This document shows, in pieces, positions 52,060 to 61,417 of a stretch of DNA of 64,000 nucleotides (positions are counted from its first letter, which is position 1; each line of letters opens with the position of its first letter). The translations under genes were made by a program, and so were the position numbers. Location: the NCBI RefSeq assembly GCF_017304635.1, contig NZ_JAFKMA010000002.1, forward strand, positions 186,001-250,000. Reading direction: 5' to 3'. The notes below the pieces were generated by a model that saw only the letters and a program-made list of their open reading frames with translations, was not told where the DNA came from and made no database searches. The DNA comes from Sphingomonas sp. (lineage in GTDB: Bacteria > Pseudomonadota > Alphaproteobacteria > Sphingomonadales > Sphingomonadaceae).

Positions 52060-53547
52060 ATGATCCAGCACATCCGCCTCGTCGCCGCGCGCGAGTTCCG
52101 CCAGGTCGCGATGACACGCAGCTTCTGGCTGACACTCTTGATCCTGCCGCTGGTGTTCGCGCTGGGGCCGCTCGCGTCGCGCTTCATGGACAAGTCCGAC
52201 ACCGACACGGTGATGGTGATCGACCAGGCCGGCGGGTCAGCGGGCGCGGCGATCCGCCAGCGCGTCGAACTCGACGGCCAGCGCGCGACGCTCGACGCGC
52301 TGGCGCGCTACGTCCGCCGTCACGATCTGCAACGCGCCGACCCGTCGGCGCCCTGGGCGCAGGGCGATCACTGGTTCGGCGATGCCGAGGTCGCGCGCTT
52401 CGTCGCGAGCGGCGGCCTGCCCACGGCGCGCGCCGCGATCGCGCGCGTCTCGCCGAAGAACGCGGAAGCGTTCGATGCGCCCGATCCCGATTATCGCGTG
52501 GTCGACACGCCGCCGGCGCTGGCGACCGCCGCGCCCGCCACGCTCGATCAGGCGCTCGAACCCTATCTGCGCCCGGGCGACAAGAGCAACCGCAAGCCAG
52601 TCGATTATGTCATCCTGATCCCGCACGATTTCGGCCCGTCGCCGGCGATCCGCGTCTGGGCGAACGGGGCGCCGCGCGGCTCGCTGATGGCGATGCTGCA
52701 AGGCGTGCTGACCCCCGATCTGCGCACGCGGTTCCTGGCCGGCGCGGGTACGCCGGCGGCGACCGCGCAGGCCGCCAACGCGGTCGCGCCGGCGATCCAG
52801 GTGACGACGCCGCCGCCCGGCAGCGGGCGCGAGCGGATGCTGATCCGATCGATCCTGCCGCTCGCCTGCGCCTACATCCTGCTGATGTCGCTGGTGCTGT
52901 CGGGCAGCTGGATGCTGCAAGGCACGGTCGAGGAACGCAGCAACGAGCTGCTGGAGACGGTGCTCGCCTGCATTTCGCCGAGCGAGCTGATGTACGGCAA
53001 GCTCGCCGGCACGGTCGCGATCGGGCTGTCGATGATTCTGACCTGGGCGGCATGCGGCGCGTTCGCGGCCTATGCCACGCACGGCGCGATCGCCGACGTG
53101 ATCCGTCCCGCGCTGGAGCCGGTGTCGTCGCTCGGCAGCGTGCTGACGATCCTCTATTTCTTCGTCGCCGGCTACATGATGGTGGCGATGATCTTCCTGG
53201 TGATCGGCGCGGTCAGCAACTCGATGCGCGACGCGCAAGGCTATCTGATGCCGGTGATCCTGCTCATCATGATGCCGTTTACGTTGCTGGTGCAGGCCGT
53301 GCTGCGCGGGGCGGGGGGCACGGCGGTCGAGGTGCTGACCTGGGTTCCGTTATGGTCGCCGTTCACCGTGCTCGCGCGGCTCGGCACCGGCATTCCGACC
53401 TGGGAAGTCGTGGGGTCGGGCGTGGTGCTGGCGGCGTTCGTGGTGATCGAGATCCTGCTGCTCGGCCGCGTGTTTCGGGCCAGCCTGCTCAACGAAGGAC
53501 GCCGGAGCCTGCCGGAGATGCTCAAGCTGATGCGCCAGCCGGGCTAA
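52060..53547 (+). CDS. ABC transporter permease (NatB-like)
   Basis: A 495-aa permease. A first helix (SFWLTLLILPLVFALGPLAS) is followed by a large periplasmic domain (about 45-255) and a bundle of five or more helices near the C-terminus (CAYILLMSLVLSGSWML, ILYFFVAGYMMVAMIFLVIGAV). This is the ABC-2 type topology of NatB. GAGGGGCG precedes the ATG, which begins 2 nt after the ATPase stop. Substrate probably Na+ or a xenobiotic, but not provable. Confidence 0.92.
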   Translation: MIQHIRLVAAREFRQVAMTRSFWLTLLILPLVFALGPLASRFMDKSDTDTVMVIDQAGGSAGAAIRQRVELDGQRATLDALARYVRRHDLQRADPSAPWAQGDHWFGDAEVARFVASGGLPTARAAIARVSPKNAEAFDAPDPDYRVVDTPPALATAAPATLDQALEPYLRPGDKSNRKPVDYVILIPHDFGPSPAIRVWANGAPRGSLMAMLQGVLTPDLRTRFLAGAGTPAATAQAANAVAPAIQVTTPPPGSGRERMLIRSILPLACAYILLMSLVLSGSWMLQGTVEERSNELLETVLACISPSELMYGKLAGTVAIGLSMILTWAACGAFAAYATHGAIADVIRPALEPVSSLGSVLTILYFFVAGYMMVAMIFLVIGAVSNSMRDAQGYLMPVILLIMMPFTLLVQAVLRGAGGTAVEVLTWVPLWSPFTVLARLGTGIPTWEVVGSGVVLAAFVVIEILLLGRVFRASLLNEGRRSLPEMLKLMRQPG

Positions 53548-53641
53548 ACGACGTTCGCGATCGGGCCGCGTGCTGCCCGATTGGAACCGCCGCCGCGCGA
53601 ATGTGTCTTTGTCTCCAAGACGGATATGTGTGGGGACGACA

Positions 53642-55645
53642 TTGCCTGACCGCAGGGCACAACGCATCGCGACGAGGGGAGAGATCGGCGCCCTGCTCGC
53701 GGAACTCGACGAGCGATCGCCGCTCGGGCCGATGACCGGCTGGTCGTCGGCGCTGCTGTCGGCGGTCGACCTGATGCTGTCGTCGCGGGCGGAGATCGTG
53801 TTGTTTTGGGGCGGCCATTTCTGCGCGCTCTACAACGAAGCCTATGCGCCGACGATCGGCAACAAGCATCCCCACGTCCTCGGCCAGCCGGCGCCGGAGG
53901 GGTGGAAGGAATTGTGGACCGACCTCGGCCCGTTGCTGACCGGCGTGCGCGACAGCGGCGAGACGTATCATGCCAAGGACCGCGCCTTTTATATCGAACG
54001 CAGCGACGGCGGCGGCGAGGAAGTGTTTTTCGACATCTCCTATTCGCCGGTGTTCGACGATGACGGGTCGGTCGGCGGGGTGCTGTGCATCGTCAGCGAG
54101 ACCACGGCGCGCGTCGTCGCCCAGCGCGAGGCGGTGGCCGATCGCAACCGGCTGTGGACGATCGCGCGCGATCCGTTCCTGATCGCCGACCGCGACGGGA
54201 AATGGCTGAATGCCAGCCCGGCCTGGACCGACATCCTCGGCTGGACCTCCGACCAGTTGCTCGGCCGCACGTCCGAATGGATGGAGCATCCCGACGACGT
54301 CGCGATCACGCGCGCCGAGATCGACGACCTCGCGGGCGGCGAAGCGACGCTGCGGTTCGAGAACCGGTTCCGCGACAGCAGCGGCGATTATCACTGGTTC
54401 AGCTGGACGGCGGTACCGCACGGCGACCTGCTCTATTGCGTCGCGCGCGACATCACGGCGGAAAAGACCGCGAGCGAGGCGTTGCGCGCGACCGAGGAAG
54501 CGCTGCGCCAGTCGCAGAAGATGGAGACGGTCGGCCAGCTGACCGGCGGCGTCGCGCACGATTTCAACAATCTGTTGCAGGTGGTTACCGGCAACCTCGA
54601 CATCATCCAGCGCAACCTGGGCGAGGATCAGCCGCGGCTGGTGCGCGCGGCGCGTAACGCCATGTCGGGGGCGGAGCGGGCCGCCGTGCTGACGCAGCGC
54701 CTGCTCGCGTTTTCGCGCCGCCAGCCGCTCGCGCCGCGGCGGCTCGAACCCAACCGCCTGATCGCCGACATGGCGGAGATGATGCACCGCGCGCTGGGCG
54801 AGACGATCGACTTCGCGTTCGTTCAGGCGGCGCGATTGTGGCCGATCGAGATCGACGCCAACCAGCTGGAGAATGCGCTGCTCAACCTGGCGGTCAACGC
54901 GCGCGACGCGATGCCGGAGGGCGGGCGGCTGACGATCGAGACCGCCAACTGCCACCTCGACACCGATTATGCCGCGCGCGAGGCGGAGGTGCGGCCGGGC
55001 CAATACGTCCTGATCGCCGTGTCCGACACCGGCGAGGGGATGGACCGCGCCACCGCCGACCGCGCGTTCGAACCGTTCTTCACCACCAAGGAAGTCGGCC
55101 GCGGCACCGGGCTCGGCCTGTCGATGGTCTATGGCTTCGTCAAGCAATCGGGCGGGCACGTCCGCATCTATTCGGAATGCGGTCACGGCACGACGATCAA
55201 GATCTACCTGCCGCGCAGCGACGGCGCGACGGCGAAGGCCGCGGCGACGACGGCGCCCGAACCGCTGCCCAAGAGCGAGAACGAGACGATCCTGGTGTGC
55301 GAGGACGATGAGGACGTCCGGGCGTTCACCACCGAGGCGCTGGCCGATCTCGGCTATGCAGTGCTCGCCGCCGCTGATGGGCCCGGCGCGCTCGACCTCG
55401 TGCGGCGGCATGCCGATGCGATCGACCTGCTGTTCACCGACGTCGTGCTGCCCGGCGGCATGACCGGCGCCGTGCTCGCCGAACGCGCGCGCACGGTGAA
55501 GCCCGACCTGCGCGTGCTGTTCACGTCAGGCTATGCGCGCAACGCGATCGTCCATCACGGTCGGCTCGATGCGGGAGTGGAGCTGTTGCCGAAGCCGTTC
55601 ACGTATACGGACCTGGCGCGGCGGTTGCGCGCGATGCTGGATTGA
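53642..55645 (+). CDS. Hybrid histidine kinase with two PAS-type sensors and a receiver
   Basis: A 667-aa soluble sensor kinase. An N-terminal GAF/PAS-like region (about 20-150, GETYHAKDRAFYI), then a PAS_3 domain (about 165-280), a phosphoacceptor region with His306 (GGVAHDFNNLL), the ATPase domain with GRGTGLGLSMVYGFVKQSGGH as the G2 box, and a C-terminal receiver with Asp600 (LLFTDVVLPGG). No membrane helix. TTG at 53642 has GGGGA upstream, and GTG at 53630 is an alternative. The response regulator partner is not adjacent. Confidence 0.88.
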   Translation: MPDRRAQRIATRGEIGALLAELDERSPLGPMTGWSSALLSAVDLMLSSRAEIVLFWGGHFCALYNEAYAPTIGNKHPHVLGQPAPEGWKELWTDLGPLLTGVRDSGETYHAKDRAFYIERSDGGGEEVFFDISYSPVFDDDGSVGGVLCIVSETTARVVAQREAVADRNRLWTIARDPFLIADRDGKWLNASPAWTDILGWTSDQLLGRTSEWMEHPDDVAITRAEIDDLAGGEATLRFENRFRDSSGDYHWFSWTAVPHGDLLYCVARDITAEKTASEALRATEEALRQSQKMETVGQLTGGVAHDFNNLLQVVTGNLDIIQRNLGEDQPRLVRAARNAMSGAERAAVLTQRLLAFSRRQPLAPRRLEPNRLIADMAEMMHRALGETIDFAFVQAARLWPIEIDANQLENALLNLAVNARDAMPEGGRLTIETANCHLDTDYAAREAEVRPGQYVLIAVSDTGEGMDRATADRAFEPFFTTKEVGRGTGLGLSMVYGFVKQSGGHVRIYSECGHGTTIKIYLPRSDGATAKAAATTAPEPLPKSENETILVCEDDEDVRAFTTEALADLGYAVLAAADGPGALDLVRRHADAIDLLFTDVVLPGGMTGAVLAERARTVKPDLRVLFTSGYARNAIVHHGRLDAGVELLPKPFTYTDLARRLRAMLD

Positions 55646-55680
55646 CCAACGACCCTGACGCACAACAATCAAACAGGCCG

Positions 55681-55783
55681 CCACCCCGGCGAAGGCCGGG
55701 GTCCAGTTCCGAACCGTCAGTAGTTCGCGTCGCGCGCAATTATCACTGTTTCCCTCCTGGGCCCCGGTGTTCGCCGGGGTGAG
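55681..55783. repeat. Large palindromic intergenic repeat, family A copy 4
   Basis: Arms CCACCCCGGCGAAGGCCGGG and CCCCGGTGTTCGCCGGGGTG with a 50-nt interior unlike copies 1 and 2. Between the kinase and trmB genes. Confidence 0.9.
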
Positions 55784-55812
55784 GTTTTTCCGCAGGATGG
55801 AGCTTCACCGCC

Positions 55813-56493
55813 TCACACTCGCCCGTAGCGGAAATACCACACCTCGTGCCCCTGCCGCCGCGCCTTGCGCTCGTACCGCGTCTCGGGCCAGTCCGCCGGG
55901 CGCGTCAGGAAATCCCGCGCATCGCGCGCCAGCCATTCGAAATCGCGACGGCGGTTCATTACCATCATCGACCAGCGGCAATAGGTCGGATCGTCGGTGC
56001 CGAGCCGGAACTCCCCGCCGGGCTTCAGCTTGCGCGCGATCAGATCGAGCGGGCCGTCATTGACCATCCGCCGCTTGGCGTGCCGCGCCTTGGGCCAGGG
56101 GTCGGGGTGGAGCAGATAGAGCCGCGACAGGCTGGCGTCGGGCAAGCGCTCCAGCACTTCCAGCGCATCGCCCATGTGCAGCCGCACGTTGCTGAGGCCG
56201 CCGTCGCGAATGTGGCCGAGCGCGCCGACGACGCCGTTCAGGAACGGCTCGCAGCCGATGAAACCGTGATCGGGCCGCATCGCCGCCTGCCCCGCCAGAT
56301 GCTCGCCCGCGCCGAAGCCGATCTCCACCTCCAGCGGGAGCTCGTCGCCGAACAGGACGCGCGCATCGAGCGGCCCCTGCTCGGGCACCGCCACGTCGGG
56401 CAGCAGTTCCTCGACGAGCGCCGCCTGGCCCTGGCGCAATTTGTGGCCCTGGCGGCGGCCGTACAGGCGGCGGATGGTGGTGGGATCGTTCAT
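55813..56493 (-). CDS. trmB: tRNA (guanine-N7)-methyltransferase
   Basis: A 226-aa enzyme making m7G46 in tRNA. The SAM-binding loop is GFGAGEH at 59-65; the family signature PDPWPKARHAKRR and the later GTDDPTYCRW are intact. The C-terminal TRYERKARRQGHEVWYFRY is also typical. The ATG at 56493 gives the usual length. It converges with the kinase gene across repeat A4. Confidence 0.95.
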   Translation of the reverse strand: MNDPTTIRRLYGRRQGHKLRQGQAALVEELLPDVAVPEQGPLDARVLFGDELPLEVEIGFGAGEHLAGQAAMRPDHGFIGCEPFLNGVVGALGHIRDGGLSNVRLHMGDALEVLERLPDASLSRLYLLHPDPWPKARHAKRRMVNDGPLDLIARKLKPGGEFRLGTDDPTYCRWSMMVMNRRRDFEWLARDARDFLTRPADWPETRYERKARRQGHEVWYFRYGRV

Positions 56494-56599
56494 CGCCCGC
56501 GCGGCTAGCAAAGTCGGCCGCGTCGCGCCACTTGCGCCCCCGCGACAGGCGTCTACCATCGCGCCGAATGTGGATTGCTCGCTAGCAAGGGGAAGCGAC

Positions 56600-57481
56600 A
56601 TGGCCGACGACAAGGTGGACGTCACGCGGGACTGGGCCGCATCGCAGGGGCAGAAGGCCGCGGCCGGGCGGCTCCGCCTGTTCGCGGGGCTGGCCTGGGC
56701 CGTCGCGATCGCGGGAGAGATTGCCGGCGTCGTCCTGCTCTACAAGCACAAGTTCGACCATGGCAATCTCGGCCTGCTGATCGGCATCCTGGTCGGGATC
56801 GCGGTGTTCGCGATCGCCGGCAACCTGTTGTGGAAGGCCGCAAACAAGCAGGATCCGGCGCGCGAGTCGGACCCCGCCAAATTCTTCTTCCAGAACCAGC
56901 TGGGCGCGATCGTCACGCTGATCGCGTTCGTGCCGCTGGTCGTCCTGATCTTCATGGACAAGGACATGGACCCGAAGAACAAGAAGATCGCGGGCGGCGT
57001 CGGCGCGGTGCTGGCGGTGATCGCGGCGCTGATCGGGGTCAGCTATCACCCGCCCTCGGTCGAGCAATATACCAAGGACATGAATAGCTGCGCCGCGCAG
57101 ATCAAGGCCGGCCAGCCGACCACCGCCTGCTCGCCCGAGGTGGCCGCGCAAGCGCAGGACATCGCGCGCGACACCAGCACCGTGGCGGACGCGACCAAGG
57201 ACGCCGCGCACCCGGCGGGACAAGACGTCGTCTACTGGATCGCGCCGGAGAACGGCGCCAAGACCGCTTCGACGCCGCACGTCTTCCACCTGTGCGAGGG
57301 CGTCAGCCCGCTCAAGGGCAAGACCGTCAACCACGGCTCGGTCACCGAAGCCTATGGCGAGAACGCGACGCGCATCACCAAGCAGATCGCGATGGAACAG
57401 AAGCAGTGCGGCTTCGGCGCGGCGAGTGCGGCGACCGGGGCCGCGCCGGTCGCGACGCCGGTGAGTGGAAACGGCATGTAA
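56600..57481 (+). CDS. Hypothetical multi-helix membrane protein
   Basis: A 293-aa protein with four helices in the first half (LFAGLAWAVAIAGEIAGVVLL, GLLIGILVGIAVFAIAGNLLW, GAIVTLIAFVPLVVLIFM, AGGVGAVLAVIAALIGVSY) and a soluble C-terminal half containing Cys at about 169, 180, 235 and 273 (NSCAA, TTACSPE, HLCEG, KQCGFG) that may form disulfides outside the membrane. AAGGGGAAG precedes the ATG. No family recognised. Confidence 0.75.
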   Translation: MADDKVDVTRDWAASQGQKAAAGRLRLFAGLAWAVAIAGEIAGVVLLYKHKFDHGNLGLLIGILVGIAVFAIAGNLLWKAANKQDPARESDPAKFFFQNQLGAIVTLIAFVPLVVLIFMDKDMDPKNKKIAGGVGAVLAVIAALIGVSYHPPSVEQYTKDMNSCAAQIKAGQPTTACSPEVAAQAQDIARDTSTVADATKDAAHPAGQDVVYWIAPENGAKTASTPHVFHLCEGVSPLKGKTVNHGSVTEAYGENATRITKQIAMEQKQCGFGAASAATGAAPVATPVSGNGM

Positions 57482-57539
57482 GCTGGCGCGGTTCGGCTGA
57501 AGGATAAGGTGGGAGCGGGTTGGGGCCGCCCGCTCCGCC

Positions 57540-57800
57540 TCAGCCCTCGTCCTGCCGTTCGACGATTTCCATGAAGTCCCGCGCGGCGTCGCGGTCGGCG
57601 GGGTCCGCGAACGCCACGTCGAGGCCGGGGGCGACGCCGAGCATGTGCATCAGCGTCCATAGTGCAAAGCGGCGGGGGCGGTCGCGCTCCAGGCCGAATT
57701 CGACGCGCATGCGTTCGGTGCCCGCCGCGAACGCGGCCGGGGTCAGGGTCGCGAGGTCGGCGGTGCCGAAATAGTGGCGGAGGCGATCGTCGAGGTCCAT
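57540..57800 (-). CDS. Small conserved hypothetical protein
   Basis: An 86-aa soluble protein (MDLDDRLRHYFGT, RMRVEFGLERDRPRRFALWTLMHMLG, DRDAARDFMEIVER). It looks helical and well composed and lies 7 bp after the DUF188 gene on the same strand, so likely in one operon. No known family. Confidence 0.7.
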   Translation of the reverse strand: MDLDDRLRHYFGTADLATLTPAAFAAGTERMRVEFGLERDRPRRFALWTLMHMLGVAPGLDVAFADPADRDAARDFMEIVERQDEG

Positions 57801-57807
57801 GCCCCGC

Positions 57808-58275
57808 TTATCGCGCGCGGACCAGCGCGGTGTCGAGCGCCTGGAGGAAGCGCGAGCGATCGGCTTTCGAGAACGCCGCGGGCCCGCCGAGCTGGTCGCC
57901 GCTGGCGCGCAGGTCGGCCATGATCGCGCGCGTTGCGATGGCCGCGCCGATCGAGCTGGTCGTGAACGGCTTGCCGGTCGGCGCGATCGCCTGCGCGCCC
58001 GCTTTCAGGACGCGATCGGCGAGCAGGATGTCGGCGGTCACCACGACCGCGCCGGGGCCGGCATTGTCCGCGATCCAGTCGTCGGCGGCGTCGAAGCCGT
58101 CGCCGACCACGATGCGGTTGAGCAGCGGGTGTTGCGGCACGCGCAGGTGGCTGTTGCTGACGATCCAGACGGGGACCTCGAGGCGCCAGGCGACCTTGTA
58201 GACCTCGTCCTTGACCGGACAGGCGTCGGCGTCGACCAGGATGCGGCGGCCGGTGGCGGTCGGGGTTTCAGTCAT
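57808..58275 (-). CDS. YaiI/YqxD family protein (DUF188)
   Basis: A 155-aa PIN-like protein of the DUF188 family. RILVDADACPVKDEVYKVA and the acidic DGFDAADDWI, VVTADILLADRVL follow the family pattern, with Asp residues that could bind metal as in nucleases. No activity is proven. Followed by the 86-aa gene. Confidence 0.88.
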   Translation of the reverse strand: MTETPTATGRRILVDADACPVKDEVYKVAWRLEVPVWIVSNSHLRVPQHPLLNRIVVGDGFDAADDWIADNAGPGAVVVTADILLADRVLKAGAQAIAPTGKPFTTSSIGAAIATRAIMADLRASGDQLGGPAAFSKADRSRFLQALDTALVRAR

Positions 58276-58336
58276 ATCGCCACCCTACCATTTTTCGCCG
58301 GGGAGGTCGTGAGGTTGGGACTCAATCTTCCTCGCT

Positions 58337-58416
58337 CGTCACCCCGGCCTTGAGCCGGGTCCCACTTCTGCTTCCGTCGTTGAAAAGCGGGATCCCGCAC
58401 CGAGGCCGGGGTGACG
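58337..58416. repeat. REP-like palindromic repeat, family B copy 2
   Basis: Outer arms CGTCACCCCGGCCT and AGGCCGGGGTGACG with an inner GCGGGATCCCGC. Related to 5547-5630. It lies between the DUF188 and helicase genes. Confidence 0.85.
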
Positions 58417-58439
58417 ATGCCGCAAGCGGGTGGGCGATA

Positions 58440-60179
58440 TCACGCCCGCGGGGGGCGGGGGCCTTTGCGGAACACCTTCTGCGCGCGGTTGCGGGTCGGC
58501 GGCCCTTGGCGGCGCGGCGCCTGATCTTGCCGCCCCGTCGGGGTCGCGCGGTGGAGTTGCGCGCGCGCCGGGGCGGCGCTGGGGCCGTCGACCGGCTCGA
58601 TCCGCACGCCGCTATCGTCCTCGCCGTCCGCCCCCGCGCTCTTGGTCACCGCGGTCCAGAAGCGGTTGGCGAGCGCGCGCGGAATCTGGAAGCCGGTCTC
58701 GTTCGCCTGGATGCGGATCGCGCCGACCTCGTTCTTGGTGATGCCGCCGCGGCGACAGATCAGCGGCAGGATCCAGCGCGGATCGGCATTCTGGCGGCGG
58801 CCGACGTTCATTCGGAACCACACCGTGTCCTCGAACCCGCTGCGGTGGTGCGCCTTCGGCCCTTCCGGCACGCGGTCGATCATCTCCTCGGGCTGGGGCA
58901 GCGAGGCGCGGTGCGCGTGGACCAAGGCGGCGGCGATCTCCTGCGGCGATTTCGCCTTGAGTAGCTCCTCGGCGATCACCCAGTCGTCGGCATCGGGCTC
59001 GACCGGCTCGCTCAGCGCCGCCAGCAGCCGCTCGCGATCCTTCGCGCGGATGTCGTCGGCGGTCGGCACCGGCAGCCACGCAACGTCGATCCGCGCGCCG
59101 CGCAGCATCATCTCGACGCGCTTGCGGCGGGGATAGGGGACGATCAGGACGGCCGTGCCCTTCTTGCCCGCGCGCCCGGTGCGGCCGGAGCGATGCTGCA
59201 ACGTCTCGGCATCGCGTGGCAGCTCGACATGGACGACCAGGCTCAGCGTCGGCAGGTCGATGCCGCGCGCCGCGACGTCGGTCGCGACGCAGACCCGCGC
59301 ACGGCGATCGCGCAGCGCCTGCAACGCGTGGTTGCGCTCGCTCTGCGAATGCTCGCCCGACAGCGCCACCGCGGCGAACCCGCGCTCGACCAGGCTGGCG
59401 TGGAGGTGGCGGACATTGTCGCGGGTCGCGCAGAACAGCATCGCCGTCTCCGCCTCGTGGAAGCGCAGCAGGTTGATAACGGCATGCTCGATATCGGCCG
59501 GGGCGACGGTCACCGCCTGGTAGGCGATGTCGCCGTGCCCGCGATCCTCGCCGACGGTGGAAATGCGCAAGGCGTCGCGCTGGTATTTCTTCGCCAGCGC
59601 GACGATCGGCTTGGGCATCGTCGCGGAGAAGAGGAGCGTGCGGCGCTCGGCGGGGGTCGCGTCGAGCAGGGTCTCGAGGTCCTCGCGGAAGCCCATGTCG
59701 AGCATCTCGTCGGCTTCGTCGAGCACCGCAACCTTCACCGCCGACAAATCGAGCGCGCCGCGTTCGAGGTGATCGCGCAGGCGACCCGGCGTGCCGACGA
59801 CGATATGCGCGCCGTGGCTCAGGTTGCGGCGCTCGCGGCTCGGGTCCATCCCACCGACGCAAGTGACGATCCGCGCCCCGGCCTTGCCGTACAGCCACGC
59901 CAGTTCCTTCGCGACCTGCAAGGCGAGCTCGCGGGTCGGAGCGATCGCCAGCGCGAGCGGCGCGGTGGGGGAGGGCGGCGTCTGCCCCTTGTGGAGCAGT
60001 TCGTCGGCCATCGCGATGCCGAACGCGACGGTCTTGCCCGAGCCGGTCTGCGCGGAGACGAGCAGGTCGCGACCCTTGGCGGTGTCCTCGCCGACCTGTT
60101 GCTGGACCGGGGTGAGCGCGGGATAGCCCTTGGCGGCGATGGCCTCGGCCAGGACGGGGGGCAGGTGTGAAAAGGGCAT
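58440..60179 (-). CDS. DEAD-box RNA helicase (DbpA/DeaD-like)
   Basis: A 579-aa RNA helicase. Motifs: AQTGSGKT (43-50), PTRELALQV, VVGTPGRL, LDEADEML, SATMP, and HRSGRTGRAGKKG in the second RecA lobe. Residues about 430-520 form a DbpA-type RNA-binding domain (CRRGGITKNEVGAIRIQANETGFQIP), followed by a basic Arg/Pro/Gln-rich tail. The ATG at 60179 has the normal N-terminus; 60197 is an alternative. Likely acts in ribosome assembly or cold stress. Confidence 0.93.
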   Translation of the reverse strand: MPFSHLPPVLAEAIAAKGYPALTPVQQQVGEDTAKGRDLLVSAQTGSGKTVAFGIAMADELLHKGQTPPSPTAPLALAIAPTRELALQVAKELAWLYGKAGARIVTCVGGMDPSRERRNLSHGAHIVVGTPGRLRDHLERGALDLSAVKVAVLDEADEMLDMGFREDLETLLDATPAERRTLLFSATMPKPIVALAKKYQRDALRISTVGEDRGHGDIAYQAVTVAPADIEHAVINLLRFHEAETAMLFCATRDNVRHLHASLVERGFAAVALSGEHSQSERNHALQALRDRRARVCVATDVAARGIDLPTLSLVVHVELPRDAETLQHRSGRTGRAGKKGTAVLIVPYPRRKRVEMMLRGARIDVAWLPVPTADDIRAKDRERLLAALSEPVEPDADDWVIAEELLKAKSPQEIAAALVHAHRASLPQPEEMIDRVPEGPKAHHRSGFEDTVWFRMNVGRRQNADPRWILPLICRRGGITKNEVGAIRIQANETGFQIPRALANRFWTAVTKSAGADGEDDSGVRIEPVDGPSAAPARAQLHRATPTGRQDQAPRRQGPPTRNRAQKVFRKGPRPPRA

Positions 60180-60411
60180 GGTGTCTCGAACGGGCATGGC
60201 GTCGGCGCGGCATGGGTGCCGGCCGGTAACGCGGTGGTTTTGGGGATTGCCGCGCGCCCTACGCCTTTTTTGCGGGTTTGGCAAAGGCGTGGTGGTGGGC
60301 GCGCCTCGGTTCGTCATTGCTGCGCCACAATCGCAATGACGGCACGACGCCGGTTGCAGGCGTCTCGGGTCGTTCCCACCTTTCGCGTCTCCTCAATCGA
60401 AAGGTTTCCCC

Positions 60412-61269
60412 ATGCCGTTCCCCACCGATCCCGTCTGGTTCATCACCGGTTGCTCGACCGGGTTCGGGCGCGAGCTGGCGAAGCTGGTGCTGGCGCGTGG
60501 CTGGCGCGCCGTCGTGACCGCGCGGGGCACGGATCGCGTCGCCGATCTGGTCGCGCTGGTGCCCGACCGTGCGCTGGCGGTCGACCTCGACGTCGCCGAT
60601 CAGGGCCAGATCGACGCGGCGGTGGCGGCGGCGACCGCGCGGTTCGGGCGGATCGACGTGCTCGTTAACAATGCCGGCTATGGCTACCAGAGTTCGGTCG
60701 AGGAGGGCGAGGACGCTGAGATCCGCGCCCAGTTCGAAGCCAACGTGTTCGGCCTGTTCGCGATGACTCGAGCGGTGCTGCCGGTGATGCGCGGGCAAAA
60801 GAGCGGGGCGATCGTTAACATCACGTCGATCGGCGGCCTGACCGGGTTCGCCTCGTCGGGCTATTATTCGGCGACCAAGCATGCGGTGGAGGGTTGGTCG
60901 GAATCGTTGCGAGCGGAGGTCGCGCCGCTCGGCATTGCGGTGACGTGCGTCGAGCCGGGACCGTTCCGCACAGACTGGGCCGGCCGCTCGCTGCATCAGA
61001 CCAAGAGCCGCATCGCCGACTATGCCGCCACGGCGCAGGCGCGGATGGACACGACCAGCGGCTATTCGGGGCAACAGCCGGGCGACCCCGTCCGCGCGGG
61101 CGAAGCGATGATCGCCGCCGTCACGCGCGCCGACCCGCCGCACCAGTTGGTGCTCGGCAAGTTCGCGTACGACACGGCGACCACGCTGTATCGGAAGCGG
61201 CTGACGGCGATCGAAGCGGATCGCGAGCTGAGCCTCGGCGCGGACTTCCCGGAAATGGCGAACGCCTGA
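60412..61269 (+). CDS. Short-chain dehydrogenase/reductase (SDR)
   Basis: A 285-aa classical SDR. TGCSTGFG (12-19) is the dinucleotide loop, NNAG (86-89), Ser139 and the YSATK pair (Tyr152, Lys156) complete the catalytic site. VEPGPFRTDW follows as usual. Substrate unknown. A terminator follows at once. Confidence 0.92.
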   Translation: MPFPTDPVWFITGCSTGFGRELAKLVLARGWRAVVTARGTDRVADLVALVPDRALAVDLDVADQGQIDAAVAAATARFGRIDVLVNNAGYGYQSSVEEGEDAEIRAQFEANVFGLFAMTRAVLPVMRGQKSGAIVNITSIGGLTGFASSGYYSATKHAVEGWSESLRAEVAPLGIAVTCVEPGPFRTDWAGRSLHQTKSRIADYAATAQARMDTTSGYSGQQPGDPVRAGEAMIAAVTRADPPHQLVLGKFAYDTATTLYRKRLTAIEADRELSLGADFPEMANA

Positions 61270-61274
61270 CGCGA

Positions 61275-61312
61275 AACGGGCCGGGTGTCGCCACCCGGCC
61301 CGTTTTGTGTTT
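61275..61312 (+). terminator. Rho-independent terminator after SDR gene
   Basis: AACGGGCCGGGTG-TCG-CCACCCGGCCCGTT followed by TTGTGTTT. A 13-bp perfect stem. Confidence 0.85.
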
Positions 61313-61321
61313 GCTTAGGCC

Positions 61322-61410
61322 GGCACGGGAGTAAATCCCGTGCCGTCGGACGCTGGCTTTGCCAGCGCCGGCCGGCCTTCGGTATGCGCGAGCAGCGCTC
61401 GCGCACCGCG
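61322..61410. repeat. Palindromic repeat, family D, 3' of rplA
   Basis: Hairpins GGCACGGG-AGTAAAT-CCCGTGCC, then GACGCTGGC-TTT-GCCAGCGCC and GCGCGAGCAGCGCTCGCGC. Related to 21866-21966 and 62953-63060. It lies just downstream of the L1 stop. Confidence 0.75.
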
Positions 61411-61417
61411 TCTCAGC

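Noticed and set aside
53574-53602. GGAAC followed 17 nt later by GTCT before the kinase gene as an EcfG promoter
   Set aside because: The -10 element matches only two of four bases of CGTT.
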